Shown here: positions 17,638 to 26,578 of the stretch, one piece after another
How the letters are laid out: every line of letters starts with the position of its first letter
How positions within the stretch are numbered: the first letter of the stretch is position 1
NCBI GenBank assembly: GCA_035570235.1
Contig: DATMML010000137.1
Coordinates: forward strand, 62,001-126,000
Length of the DNA: 64,000 nt
Reading direction: 5' to 3'
Origin: Vicinamibacteria bacterium
Lineage (GTDB): Bacteria; Acidobacteriota; Vicinamibacteria; Fen-336
Position numbers and translations under genes: made by a program
Notes under the pieces: model-generated
Told to the model about the DNA's origin: nothing
Database searches by the model: none
The model's input: only the letters and a program-made list of their open reading frames with translations

Positions 17638-19485
17638 TCAAGCTTGCCTCCGGGCCAGCCATCGTTCCAGGACAACCAGAGCCCAGATCTGAGGCCCCCA
17701 GTCTTGACCGGCCAGATGACGCCGCCATAGCTTGTGCACCACTCCGCGTTCGAGGTACCGGTAGAGCGTCGAAGACTCGACCAGGGATTCTTCCGCCAGC
17801 CTCCGCCACCCGGTCCGGAACCAGTGGCCTAGGGGAACGCTGAAGCCCTGCTTGGGCCAACGCCCGACGGCCGCCGGCAGCAGATCTGCGGCAAGGTCGC
17901 GCAGGATCCGCTTCTGGTCCGCCGCCTGGACCTTCAGGTCGTCGGGCAGGGTCCACACGTATTCAACCAGGGCCCGGTCCAGAAAGGGGCACCGCGCCTC
18001 AACGGCATGAGCCATGGTCATGAAGTCCGTCTTCGGGAGAAGGTCATCGGCGAGATAGGTCTCCAGATTGACGGCGAGCAAGGAACGCAGCACACCGGAG
18101 CCGGCGTGGCGGAGGAGGCGGGCCTCGTAGGCCGCGACGATCGACCGGCGGTGGAAGCGGAGGTCGCGCCGGACCAGGACCGGCACGAAGTCCACATCGA
18201 AGACGGCGCTGGAGGCGAGCAGCGCCTCGGCCGGTGAGCGGGCGAAGCGAAACAACGCTCGCTGCAGCCGGCCGGCCCACAAGCGGGGCGCGAAGGCCCG
18301 CGCCACGCGTCCGAGGAAGCCTGGGCGGCGAGTGGCAAGTGCCCGGGAAAACCGCGCGTAACCTCCGAAGATCTCGTCTCCTCCCTCGCCGGTAAGAGCG
18401 ACCGGGCAATCCTCACGAACGAGGCGGGCCAAGAGATAAAGGGGAAGGGCGGTGGCGTCCGCAAAGGGCTCGCCGTAGTGGGCGAGGGCGGCGTCTACGG
18501 TGGCCGGGGGCGGAGGGCCGAGGAGGAGCTCCTTGTGGTCCGTCCCCAGTGCGTCCGCGACGAGGCGGGCGTTTTCGAGCTCCGACGAGCCGGGCGGTCC
18601 TTCGAACCCCACGGTAAAGGTCCGCACGCGCGCGCCGCTGAGACGAGCCATGAGGGCGACCACCACGGAGGAGTCCAGCCCCCCGCTGAGCATCGCTCCC
18701 ACCGGAACGTCGGCGACCAGGCGTTTCCGGACCGCTTCTTCCAGCCGCCTGCGCACTTGGAGCTTTGCCTCCGCGGGGGAGATGGAGACCACGTCCGCGA
18801 CGGGCAGGGACCAGTATGACTTTTGCGCGGAGCTGCCTTTGGAGTCGATCGTCATCACGGCCCCGGGGAGAAGCCGGTATACGCCGCGGAGGAGCGTGTT
18901 AGGGGCGGCGGCAAACCCGAAGGTCAGATATTCCCCGATCCGCTCAACGTCGACCTCCGAGGGTGGCCGCAGGCCTTCCATGAGCGCGCTGACCTCGGAG
19001 GCGAATGCGAAACGCCCTTGATGCTCGGCGTAGTACAGCGGTTTTTTTCCTAGCCGGTCCCGGGCGAGCAGAAGGCGTCCTCCACGGGAATCCCAGAGCG
19101 CGAAGGCAAACATCCCGTCCAGTGCGCGCACGCAGTCGTCGCCCTGCTCTTCGTAGAGATGGAGGATGACCTCCACGTCAGACCGGGACCGGAAGGCGTG
19201 GCGGCGTTCCAGATCCGCTCGGAGCTCCTTGAAGTTATAGATCTCCCCGTTCGCCACGACCTGCAGGGAGTCATCCTCGCTGCCCATGGGTTGGCGGCCG
19301 GCCGAGGAGAGATCGATGATCGACAGACGCCGATGGGCGAGGCCTACGCTAACGCCCGGGCCGGACCCGAAGTAGAACGCCCCGTCGTCGGGACCGCGGT
19401 GCCGCAGCGCCCGGGCCATGGCCTCAAGCCGATCGGCAGCAATCGGGCGCTCCTCGAAGTCGATGATCCCTGCGATGCCGCACAC
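17638..19485 (-). CDS. asnB: Glutamine-hydrolysing asparagine synthetase AsnB (first copy)
   Basis: Class II amidotransferase. From the GTG at 19483-19485 the second residue is the nucleophile Cys (V-CGIAGII), as required after Met removal; the longer frame to 19536 would bury it, so I reject it. The N-terminal glutaminase domain shows RALRHRGPDD, AHRRLSIIDL and NGEIYNFKEL; the synthetase domain has the PP-loop SGGLDSS at about 267-273. In all 615 residues. It starts 2 bases after the stop of the 110-residue gene, suggesting an operon. In polysaccharide loci AsnB-like enzymes may amidate uronic acids rather than make asparagine. Confidence 0.9.
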   Translation of the reverse strand: MCGIAGIIDFEERPIAADRLEAMARALRHRGPDDGAFYFGSGPGVSVGLAHRRLSIIDLSSAGRQPMGSEDDSLQVVANGEIYNFKELRADLERRHAFRSRSDVEVILHLYEEQGDDCVRALDGMFAFALWDSRGGRLLLARDRLGKKPLYYAEHQGRFAFASEVSALMEGLRPPSEVDVERIGEYLTFGFAAAPNTLLRGVYRLLPGAVMTIDSKGSSAQKSYWSLPVADVVSISPAEAKLQVRRRLEEAVRKRLVADVPVGAMLSGGLDSSVVVALMARLSGARVRTFTVGFEGPPGSSELENARLVADALGTDHKELLLGPPPPATVDAALAHYGEPFADATALPLYLLARLVREDCPVALTGEGGDEIFGGYARFSRALATRRPGFLGRVARAFAPRLWAGRLQRALFRFARSPAEALLASSAVFDVDFVPVLVRRDLRFHRRSIVAAYEARLLRHAGSGVLRSLLAVNLETYLADDLLPKTDFMTMAHAVEARCPFLDRALVEYVWTLPDDLKVQAADQKRILRDLAADLLPAAVGRWPKQGFSVPLGHWFRTGWRRLAEESLVESSTLYRYLERGVVHKLWRRHLAGQDWGPQIWALVVLERWLARRQA

Positions 19486-19487
19486 GC

Positions 19488-19820
19488 TCAAGCCGCCTGC
19501 GGGCGGGGGTGCCGCCCGCGGCAACGGGAGCCGCATTCCTCGAGTCGGGTCGCTCGATCCGCGGAGTTGAACAGCACGAGAATGCCGTCGTCGTGCCGCG
19601 TCCCCCCGATCCCGTGGCCGACCGCTCGCCCCACACCGAGCGAGGCGGCGGCCGGATAGCGCCCAGGGTCGGACAGGGACGCCGGCGCGAGGTAGCTTGC
19701 CGCCTTAGCCCAGTCCCAATCATCCCGGAGCCGCCGCAGGCACGACCCGCAAATCACCTGGGTCGTGGGCTTCACGGCTGCCGCCGCTCCGGCGATGATC
19801 AGCGGCGTGCCTTCCTTCAT
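19488..19820 (-). CDS. Hypothetical 110-residue protein sharing the TlpA N-terminus
   Basis: The first 15 residues (MKEGTPLIIAGAAAA) match those of the TlpA-like protein at 17522 (MKEGARLVLVGAAVV), and the DNA upstream is the duplicated segment, so its 5' end is derived from a tlpA copy. The remainder is unlike TlpA: it has a CGSC motif (TQVICGSCLRRL), then a region ending in a Cys-containing basic tail. I recognise no family. Its stop lies 2 bases before asnB, which suggests a co-expressed small partner. It may be a chimaera or gene remnant. Confidence 0.5.
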   Translation of the reverse strand: MKEGTPLIIAGAAAAVKPTTQVICGSCLRRLRDDWDWAKAASYLAPASLSDPGRYPAAASLGVGRAVGHGIGGTRHDDGILVLFNSADRATRLEECGSRCRGRHPRPQAA

Positions 19821-19883
19821 TTCCGCCGACGATTGTAAGCTTAGAATTCGGTATGCTCGATCTCTCCCCCGAGGTGCTCGCCC
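19809..19883. repeat. 75-base duplicated intergenic segment, right copy
   Basis: Partner of 17511-17585. The two divergent start codons are 33 bases apart in both copies. Here both flanking genes are open: the 110-residue gene on the minus strand and the M20 gene on the plus strand. A -10-like TAGAAT (19842-19847) for the M20 gene exists only in this copy; the left copy has TGGAAC at that place. Confidence 0.85.
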
Positions 19884-21013
19884 TACGCGCGGAAATGATC
19901 GCCCTCCGCCGCGACCTTCACCAGCATCCTGAGTTGGCCTACGCGGAGACCCGGACCGGGGACCGGGTGGCGGCGTTCCTGGAGGGAAGCGGGCTCGTGG
20001 TGCGCCGGGGGGTCGGGGGCACCGGTCTTCTGGCCACCCCGGAGGGGGGACGGGGGCGGACCGTCCTCCTGCGCGTGGACCTCGACGCTCTGCCCATCCA
20101 GGAACAGAGCGGCGCCCCCTACGCGTCGCTGACGCCCGGCGTCATGCACGCCTGCGGCCACGACGGCCACACCGCGATGGGGGCGGCGGCGGCGCGCATC
20201 TTGGGCCGGCGCCAAGCCCAAGGGTCGGTGCGCGTGCTCTTCCAGCCCGCGGAGGAGGGGGAGGGGGGGGCGCAGGCCGTGGTCGCGGATGGCGTGCTCG
20301 CGGGCGTCGACCTTGTGCTTGGGGTCCACCTCTGGAACGAGCTGCCCGTGGGCACCCTGGGCGTAAAGCCGGGGGCCCTTATGGCCGCCGTGGACCGCCT
20401 CAAGATCGTGATCCATGGCCGAGGCGGGCACGGCGGCCAGCCTCAACGGTCGGCGGATCCGGTGGTGGCCGCGGCCCACGTGGTCACCGCCTTGCAAACG
20501 ATCGTGTCCCGCGAGGTCTCGCCCCTGCGGTCGGTGGTGGTCACGCTGGGCTCCATCCATGGCGGCCAGGCGTTCAACGTGATCCCCGACGAGGTCACGC
20601 TTCTGGGCACGATTCGGACCTTCGATGCCGACCTGAGACGCTCTCTGCCGGACCGGATCCGGCGCATCGCGGGCGGGATTGCCGAGGGCCTGAACTGTCG
20701 GGCCGAGGTGGAGGTCAAGGCCGGCAACCCCGCGGTGGTGAACGACCCCCGGGCAGCGGAGATCGCCCGGCGGGCGGCACTGCGGGTGGTGGGGGAGGCG
20801 GGCGTGGTCGAGCCCGAGCCCACCATGGGGGGGGAGGACATGGCCGTCTACTTCGCGCACGCCCCTGGCTGCTTCGTCTTCGTCGGCTCCGCCAACCCCG
20901 AGAAGGGGCTGGACCAACCCCACCACAGCCCCCGCTTCGACTTCGACGAGGATGCCCTTGCCATCGGCTGCGAGTTCCTGCTGCGGGCGGCGGAGGAGGC
21001 CCTCAGGGCCTGA
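19853..21013 (+). CDS. M20 family metal-dependent amidohydrolase (N-acyl-amino-acid type)
   Basis: Zinc amidohydrolase related to hippurate/indole-acetyl-amino-acid hydrolases, 386 residues, with no signal peptide. Metal ligands are visible in MHACGHDGHTAMG (Cys101, His103), the PAEEGEGG motif (Glu134-Glu135) and LGVHLWNELPVGT (His159); the dimerisation domain with RGGHGGQPQRSADP follows and a late His (PHHSPRFDFDE) completes the site. Substrate is not predictable. The ATG lies only 5 bases after a -10-like TAGAAT, so the mRNA may be leaderless. Confidence 0.93.
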   Translation: MLDLSPEVLALRAEMIALRRDLHQHPELAYAETRTGDRVAAFLEGSGLVVRRGVGGTGLLATPEGGRGRTVLLRVDLDALPIQEQSGAPYASLTPGVMHACGHDGHTAMGAAAARILGRRQAQGSVRVLFQPAEEGEGGAQAVVADGVLAGVDLVLGVHLWNELPVGTLGVKPGALMAAVDRLKIVIHGRGGHGGQPQRSADPVVAAAHVVTALQTIVSREVSPLRSVVVTLGSIHGGQAFNVIPDEVTLLGTIRTFDADLRRSLPDRIRRIAGGIAEGLNCRAEVEVKAGNPAVVNDPRAAEIARRAALRVVGEAGVVEPEPTMGGEDMAVYFAHAPGCFVFVGSANPEKGLDQPHHSPRFDFDEDALAIGCEFLLRAAEEALRA

Positions 21014-21076
21014 CCGGCCTCCGGGCCCAGATCAAGGACAGGGGCGAAAGGCGGGATGCGGGGCGGCCTGCGATGG

Positions 21077-22186
21077 TCACGGCCTCCACTCCTCCTTGAA
21101 AGTCGTCGCTTTCTCGACCCGGGCCCAGAGGACGGCGTGTCCAATGCCGGGGCCCTCAGGAACGGCGATGGTGCCGTCGGGGGCGACCGTGACCGGGGGA
21201 TCGATGAGATCCTCTTCGAAATAGCGGGCGCTCGCGGAGGTGTCGCCGGGGAGCGTGAAGCCGGGGAGGGTCTGGAGGTGGACGTTGGCGAGGCGCCCAA
21301 TCCCGGACTCCAGCATTCCTCCGCACCAGACCGGCATCCCCCGCGCCGAGCAGAGATCGTGGATGGCGAGGGCGGCCGCGAAGCCCCCCACCCGCCCCAC
21401 CTTGATATTAATGATGCGGCAGGCCCCGAAATCGAGCGCGTGGCGGGCGTCGTCCGCGGAGCGGATCGACTCGTCCAGGCAGACGGGGGTCCAGATCTGC
21501 CGCTGGAGGGCGGCATGATCCAGGATGTCGTTCCAGGCCAAGGGCTGCTCCACCATCAGGAGGCGGTGCTCGTCCAGCTCGCGGAAGAGGGCCACGTCGT
21601 CCAATGTGTAGGCGCTGTTGGCGTCCACCATGAGGGGGATTTCCGGGAAACGCGCGCGTAGGGCGCCGACGAGCTCGCGGTCGCGGCCGGGCTTGATCTT
21701 GATCTTGATCCGGCGGTAGCCGGCCGCGACCTCCGCCTCCACGCGGTCGAGGAGGGTGGGAATGTCCTTCTGCAGGCCCACGGAGACGCCGGCGGCGATG
21801 GTGCCGCCGCGGCCGCCCAAGAGCCGGTGAAGGGGCGCGCCCTCGCGTCGGGCCCACAGCTCCCAGACCGCCATCTCCAGGGCGGCCTTGGCCATCTCGT
21901 GCCCGCGCACGCGGGCGAAGGCCGCGGGCAGCTCGCGGGGGTGCCCGATCTCGAGGGTGAAGGCAAGGGGGGCCAGGAAGTCGCGCAGGATGTGGAGGAC
22001 GGTGGTGTTGGTCTCGGGCAAGTAGAAGGGGTCGACATCCGCCACGCACTCCCCGTAACCGGTCACGCCCTGGGCGGAGACGGAGACGAGGAGGAAGTTC
22101 TTGGCCGTGGTGCGGGTGAAGGAGGTTTCGAAGGGGTGGCGAAGGGGCAGGCTCAGCCCCCGGACCTCGACCCGCTCCAGCCTCAC
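21077..22186 (-). CDS. MenC-type o-succinylbenzoate synthase / N-acylamino-acid racemase
   Basis: Enolase-superfamily enzyme of 369 residues. The capping domain is at the N-terminus (PLRHPFETSFTRT). The barrel has the acid/base Lys pair KIKIKP (about 161-166), metal ligands in DANSAY (Asp188), VEQPL (Glu213) and CLDES (Asp238), and the second catalytic Lys in INIKVGRVGG (about 262). This pattern is that of the MenC/NSAR branch. No other menaquinone genes are nearby, and the neighbouring M20 amidohydrolase fits N-acylamino-acid metabolism equally well, so the reaction is left open. Confidence 0.87.
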   Translation of the reverse strand: MRLERVEVRGLSLPLRHPFETSFTRTTAKNFLLVSVSAQGVTGYGECVADVDPFYLPETNTTVLHILRDFLAPLAFTLEIGHPRELPAAFARVRGHEMAKAALEMAVWELWARREGAPLHRLLGGRGGTIAAGVSVGLQKDIPTLLDRVEAEVAAGYRRIKIKIKPGRDRELVGALRARFPEIPLMVDANSAYTLDDVALFRELDEHRLLMVEQPLAWNDILDHAALQRQIWTPVCLDESIRSADDARHALDFGACRIINIKVGRVGGFAAALAIHDLCSARGMPVWCGGMLESGIGRLANVHLQTLPGFTLPGDTSASARYFEEDLIDPPVTVAPDGTIAVPEGPGIGHAVLWARVEKATTFKEEWRP

Positions 22187-22189
22187 GCG

Positions 22190-22687
22190 CTAGGCCCTTC
22201 GCGAGGGTAAGGGCGCGGCTTCGCTTCCCCGCGCCTCCCGCGGCGCGCGGGAGGCGCAGCGTCGGCACAGGCCGAAGATCTGGTGACGGTGCCCCTCGAT
22301 CACGAACCCGAAGTCCGCCGCGATCTCGTCCTGGATGCGCTCGATCTCCGGATTCGCGAATTCAAAGATCTCGCCGCAGGACTTGCAGATGAAATGGTCG
22401 TGGTGGGCCCGCTTGTAGTCCACCTCGAAGCGGGTGTCGCCCTGCAGGGACAGCTCACTGGCCAGGCCCGCCGCCTGCAGGAGCTTGAGCGTGCGGTAGA
22501 CGGTGGTGCGGCCGATGTCGGGCCGACGCTTCTGGACGATCTGGAGCAGGTCGTCCACGGAGAGGTGCCGCTCCGAGCGGAGGAAGGCGTCCAGGATCAC
22601 CTCGCGCTGCCCGCTCCGCTTGAGCCGGTTCTTCGCCAGGTAGGTGGCGAAGACTTCCTTCTCCTCGCGCCCGGCCTTCCCCTTCAC
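22190..22687 (-). CDS. Fur-family metal-responsive transcriptional regulator
   Basis: A 165-residue winged-helix repressor. The DNA-binding helix region is RPDIGRTTVYRTLKLLQAAGL, followed by HHDHFICKSCGEIFEF, which holds the regulatory metal site histidines and the first structural Cys pair (101, 104), and a second pair CRRC (141, 144). Members include Fur, Zur and PerR; the sequence alone does not tell which metal. It has a GTG start 3 bases before the menC-like gene begins downstream, and a good promoter upstream (22697-22726). Confidence 0.93.
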   Translation of the reverse strand: MKGKAGREEKEVFATYLAKNRLKRSGQREVILDAFLRSERHLSVDDLLQIVQKRRPDIGRTTVYRTLKLLQAAGLASELSLQGDTRFEVDYKRAHHDHFICKSCGEIFEFANPEIERIQDEIAADFGFVIEGHRHQIFGLCRRCASRAPREARGSEAAPLPSRRA

Positions 22688-22696
22688 AATGCGGCC

Positions 22697-22726
22697 AGAC
22701 TAGCCCGGGGGGTCGAGGGCTGTCAA
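22697..22726 (-). promoter_or_regulatory. Sigma-70-type promoter of the fur-like gene
   Basis: On the minus strand TTGACA (22721-22726) is followed after 18 bases by TAGTCT (22697-22702). The predicted start of transcription falls within about 5 bases of the GTG start codon (22687), so the transcript is probably leaderless or nearly so. Confidence 0.6.
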
Positions 22727-22747
22727 CGACACGAGCGGCGACAGCGC

Positions 22748-25700
22748 CTAGGGCTCGTCCTCCAGGCGCAGCGCGGGATCCCCGAGGAGGCCGAAGCCCT
22801 CCACCACCGGGGCCATGGCCGGGTTCGCCTTCAGGGCCTCCGTCTTGGCACGCTGCATCGCCTTGCCCAGCGTCTCCCCAGCCAGGAAGTGGGCGTAGAG
22901 CCGCCGCGAGAGCTGCTGCTGCAGGAGGGGGTCGCTGATTCCCACCGGTCCCACGCTGGCCAGGGTGCCTCCCTGGGGGACGAAGAGGAGCGCCTCGTTG
23001 ACGGTGGGGCCGCCGTCGTTCTGGTAGTACTGGACCTCGCACGTCCAGGTGAAGAGGACGGTCTCCCGGCCCGAACCGGAGAGGGAGGCGGCATCCCCCA
23101 CCCGCAGCAAGCCGCCGTTGGACCAGCGGTCAAAGCCCCCGTGCCCGAAGTAGTGCGTGGTCTGCACTCCCGCCGCCAGGCTCCCCAGGAGGACGCCCTG
23201 CGCTTCGGCCAGGCCGCTCGCCGTGTCCGCCCAGGTCACCTGGCCGGGGAGCTGCCCGGCCACCGCTTCACCCTCCCCGCGGAACGAGATGTCTCCCGGG
23301 CCCGCCTTCTCCACCGCGATCAGGTGACGCCCGCGCAGCTGCTTCACCACATCCCCTTGACGTGCGATCTTGTCCACCATCACCTCGGCCTCCGCGACCG
23401 TCTGCACGGGCAGCCGACCGATGGCGAGATCCGGGCTCCCGTCCCCGTCCACGTCCGCGTAGGCGTTCTCCGAAGGCACGCGCCCGTAGACCCCGTCCCA
23501 GCCGTTCAAGGACGGCACGTAGGACACGAGGCCCTCCCCCAGGTGGTTCCGGGGGTCGAAGGTGTCGCCCCCCACCAGGAGCACGTACTTGACCCGGCTC
23601 TGCTGCCAGGCCTCCCGGATCAGGGCCTGCACGGCCTTGGCTTCGAACACTCCCCCGCTGAACCGGTCGTAGGCCCGCTCCACGTCCACCACCACCGCGT
23701 GGAGCCCCTCCCGCCTCTTGAGCTCGGCTATGCGCTCCGCCGGCTCGAGGAAGGCCCCGTGGGTCACGATCAGGTAGTCGGCGCCGCGGAGCGAGGGCAG
23801 CCGCGGGTCGTAGGCCACCACCTCGTCCACCGGGGCCGGCCCGGTGGGGGCTTCGAGGACGACGCCCAGGTCGACGACGTCCAGGAAGGCCAGGCCGGGA
23901 GCATCCGCCGTCGCCCCCGTCGCCTGGTAGGTGAACGTCAGCTCGTTCCCGGCCGCGCGCAAGGCCGATCCCGGCACGGACCCCACGAGGAGCGCGGGGA
24001 CCTTGCCCTGGAACGCCACCTGCCCCACGCGGACGCCGTTGATCTGCGCCTCCACGATGTGATGGTGGTCCGTCGCCCCCAGGAGCCCGATCTGGACGCG
24101 CACCGCGCCCCCGGGAGCCACGAGCCCGGGAAGGTCGAAGCTGTCGGGGCCGGTCGGAAAGGCCGTGGACAGGAAGTCCCAGACCCAGGGGTCCATTCCC
24201 TGGGCCACGAAGGGCGCGAAGAAGAAGTCCTGCTCGACGCGCACCATTCCGGGCACGCGCGGGAACCCCGAGCGGCTGAGCTCTACCACCGGCGGAGGCG
24301 GCGTACCTGCCGTGACGAGATAGGCGTTCTCGCCCGTGAAATCCGTGGACAGCTCCTCGGCCCGGAACTGGATCCCTCCCGCCGCCGCGCGGAAGGGGAC
24401 GAGCCGGCCCAGATTCGTGACCAGGAGGCGCTCCGGATGCTCCACCGGCAGTCCGAGGGCGGCGAGCTGCGCGAGCGGGACCGTCACCATCCCCGCATGG
24501 CTCACCTCCACCTTCACGCCCAGAGAGCCCCAGACCGGCCGCCGCTCGGGCCGGGGGGCCGCCCGCCGCAGGGCGGGATCCCTCCGGCCGGTCAGCATGC
24601 GGGCCCCGTCCGTCTGGTGCACCTCCTCGTCCCCGTGCCGGACTTCGATCTCTTCGAGCGACGCCCGTAGGCCGGCATCGGAGGCGGCAAACGGCCCCAT
24701 CACGCGGTGGCGGCCGCCCACCTCGATCTCCTCGATCTCGACCTCGTCCACCCTCACCGGCCCTGTCTCCACCCGGTAGAGGGTGGGCCGCGAGGTGTCC
24801 GGCGCGGGGGCCGCGAGCAGGCTCCGGTTCAGGGGGACCCGAGTGCCGTCCCCCTCCAGGGCGTAGACGTTGAAGCCCGAGGTCCCCCGCTGGACCCCGG
24901 TCGCGAATTCCAGGCTTCCCCCCTCCACGCGCAGGCCGATCACGCTCGTGCGGGTCAAGGCCGGGCAGATCTGCACTCCGGGGATCGTGTTCAGGGTGAG
25001 GGTGGTCTGGAGGATGCCGACCGCCCCGTTCGTAGCCCCATACGTCAGGGTGGGCGTGGTGTGGCTGCTGTCGCACTGGTTCGTGAGGCCGGAGACGCCG
25101 CCCGCCACGCTGGTGGAGGCCGCATTGGCAGAGAGAAGAATGACGCCGCCCCCACCCCCGCCCCCCGGACCGTGGTGGCTGCCCCCGGGTGTGGGGGGAG
25201 GATCCGGGGCCGGAGGCGAGGAAAGGTTGGCGTAGCCGCCCCCGCCGCCGTTGGCGGTCGCAGTGAGCCCGCCGAGGCCTCCCGACGCCACCGCCACGAC
25301 GATGCTTCCGCCGGCGCCGCCGCCCCCGCCGCCATCGTTGGCGGTCGACGGAGGCCGCACGCCGTTGGCGGTGATGGTCCCCGTGCCCGCCACCGCGTTC
25401 GCACGGATGAGGACGATCCCGCCCCCGTTGCCGCCCCCGCTCGGCCCGGCGTTGTTGCGGCTCCCCGCCCCGCCCCCGCCGCCGAGGAAGAGACGAGTGG
25501 CGGACGCCCCCGGGGCTTGGCCACCGAGGCCCCCCGTCTTCGAGCCATCCGTGATGGGCGGGCAGGGCGTGGGGTTATCGAGCCAGCCCCAACCCCCCTG
25601 ACCGCCCGCACCCCCGTTGCCGCCCGCCCCGCCGCCCGTGTTGTCGTCGTTGCCACCCGGGTCGCCGTCGGTGCCGCCGCCCCCCGCGTTGGCGGGAGCC

Positions 25701-26536
25701 CCCCGCGCCCGGTCGCCGTTAGGGTAGGCATCGTTCCCGGTGCCGGCCCCCAGGATGTCGGGCGTGCCCGCAATTCCTTCGCCCTTGCCCCCGTTGAGGT
25801 TGAAGGTGATGCTGGTCACGTAGTCGGTGGTGTTCCCGGTGTCCCCCCCCAGCGGCTCCCCGGGCGCGCCCCGGAACCCCTGGCCGGTCACGGTCACGCT
25901 GTTGAGGGAGAGCGTGAGGGTGCCGCTCGCGTCGATGGCCACCACACCGCCCGCCGCGCCGTTCCAGGCCGTGGCGGTCACGCCGGAGATCGTGACGTTC
26001 GCGAAGCGGGCGACTTTCACGACCTGGAATGTCCGCTGGCCGGCGGTGGCAGTGGCGGCCGCCGACCGATAGGCGTTCAGGGTGCCGAAGGGCCCCACAC
26101 CCGCGTTGGCGCTCGTGATGTTGAGGTTGACGTTGGCCCCCGAGCCGACGGCCACCGCGTTCTGCGCGACCACGTACTCGAAGAGGCCGCTGCTGTTGAG
26201 TCCGGTCCCGGCGAACGCGCCGTAGGCGGCGGTGTTCGTAGTGTTGATGTCCGCATCCTGCATCTGGATGAGGAGGAGCATGTCGCCCACGGCGATGTTC
26301 TGCGCCAGGCCAAGGACGGCGTTGGTATTGACGTGGATGTGCGTCGAGCCCGCGGCCCAGGTCCCAACCCCCGGATAGTACGTGTTGAGCACGTTTGACT
26401 GGGTGGCGACCGGGCTCGGAAAGCCGCAGGTCTGGGCAAAGACAGCCGAAGGGGACGCCCCCGCCAACGACAAGGTAAGAAGACCAGGAATCAGACGAAA
26501 AAGAGCTTGGGTGAGTCGCATTTTGTCCGCTTTCAT
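22748..26536 (-). CDS. Secreted C25 (gingipain-like) cysteine peptidase with glycine-rich region
   Basis: A 1262-residue exported protein. Residues 1-35 are a signal peptide ending SAVFAQ. Residues about 40-520 form a beta-rich, very Gly-rich region with runs of GGGGG (about 280-470), resembling beta-helical surface proteins. The last 400 residues are a C25 domain: YLIVTHGAFLEPAERI, KYVLLVGGDTFDPRNHLG, DVDGDGSPDLAIGRLPVQT, then catalytic His near 1132 (HYFGHGG) and Cys near 1166 (FTWTCEV). No type IX sorting domain is visible. It starts 43 bases after the HprK-like gene on the same strand, so co-transcription with the RiPP genes is possible. A second Met at codon 6 is an alternative start. 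Confidence 0.88.
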   Translation of the reverse strand: MKADKMRLTQALFRLIPGLLTLSLAGASPSAVFAQTCGFPSPVATQSNVLNTYYPGVGTWAAGSTHIHVNTNAVLGLAQNIAVGDMLLLIQMQDADINTTNTAAYGAFAGTGLNSSGLFEYVVAQNAVAVGSGANVNLNITSANAGVGPFGTLNAYRSAAATATAGQRTFQVVKVARFANVTISGVTATAWNGAAGGVVAIDASGTLTLSLNSVTVTGQGFRGAPGEPLGGDTGNTTDYVTSITFNLNGGKGEGIAGTPDILGAGTGNDAYPNGDRARGAPANAGGGGTDGDPGGNDDNTGGGAGGNGGAGGQGGWGWLDNPTPCPPITDGSKTGGLGGQAPGASATRLFLGGGGGAGSRNNAGPSGGGNGGGIVLIRANAVAGTGTITANGVRPPSTANDGGGGGGAGGSIVVAVASGGLGGLTATANGGGGGYANLSSPPAPDPPPTPGGSHHGPGGGGGGGVILLSANAASTSVAGGVSGLTNQCDSSHTTPTLTYGATNGAVGILQTTLTLNTIPGVQICPALTRTSVIGLRVEGGSLEFATGVQRGTSGFNVYALEGDGTRVPLNRSLLAAPAPDTSRPTLYRVETGPVRVDEVEIEEIEVGGRHRVMGPFAASDAGLRASLEEIEVRHGDEEVHQTDGARMLTGRRDPALRRAAPRPERRPVWGSLGVKVEVSHAGMVTVPLAQLAALGLPVEHPERLLVTNLGRLVPFRAAAGGIQFRAEELSTDFTGENAYLVTAGTPPPPVVELSRSGFPRVPGMVRVEQDFFFAPFVAQGMDPWVWDFLSTAFPTGPDSFDLPGLVAPGGAVRVQIGLLGATDHHHIVEAQINGVRVGQVAFQGKVPALLVGSVPGSALRAAGNELTFTYQATGATADAPGLAFLDVVDLGVVLEAPTGPAPVDEVVAYDPRLPSLRGADYLIVTHGAFLEPAERIAELKRREGLHAVVVDVERAYDRFSGGVFEAKAVQALIREAWQQSRVKYVLLVGGDTFDPRNHLGEGLVSYVPSLNGWDGVYGRVPSENAYADVDGDGSPDLAIGRLPVQTVAEAEVMVDKIARQGDVVKQLRGRHLIAVEKAGPGDISFRGEGEAVAGQLPGQVTWADTASGLAEAQGVLLGSLAAGVQTTHYFGHGGFDRWSNGGLLRVGDAASLSGSGRETVLFTWTCEVQYYQNDGGPTVNEALLFVPQGGTLASVGPVGISDPLLQQQLSRRLYAHFLAGETLGKAMQRAKTEALKANPAMAPVVEGFGLLGDPALRLEDEP

Positions 26537-26578
26537 GCCTCCGCCGGTGGCCCCATTGGGGTTACCGGTCTCGGCCCC

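Noticed and set aside
17638-19485. First asnB as a lasso-peptide cyclase belonging to the RiPP cluster
   Set aside because: It has the full glutaminase domain with Cys at position 2 and lies 7 kb from the cluster; lasso cyclases sit with a B2 protease, which is absent.
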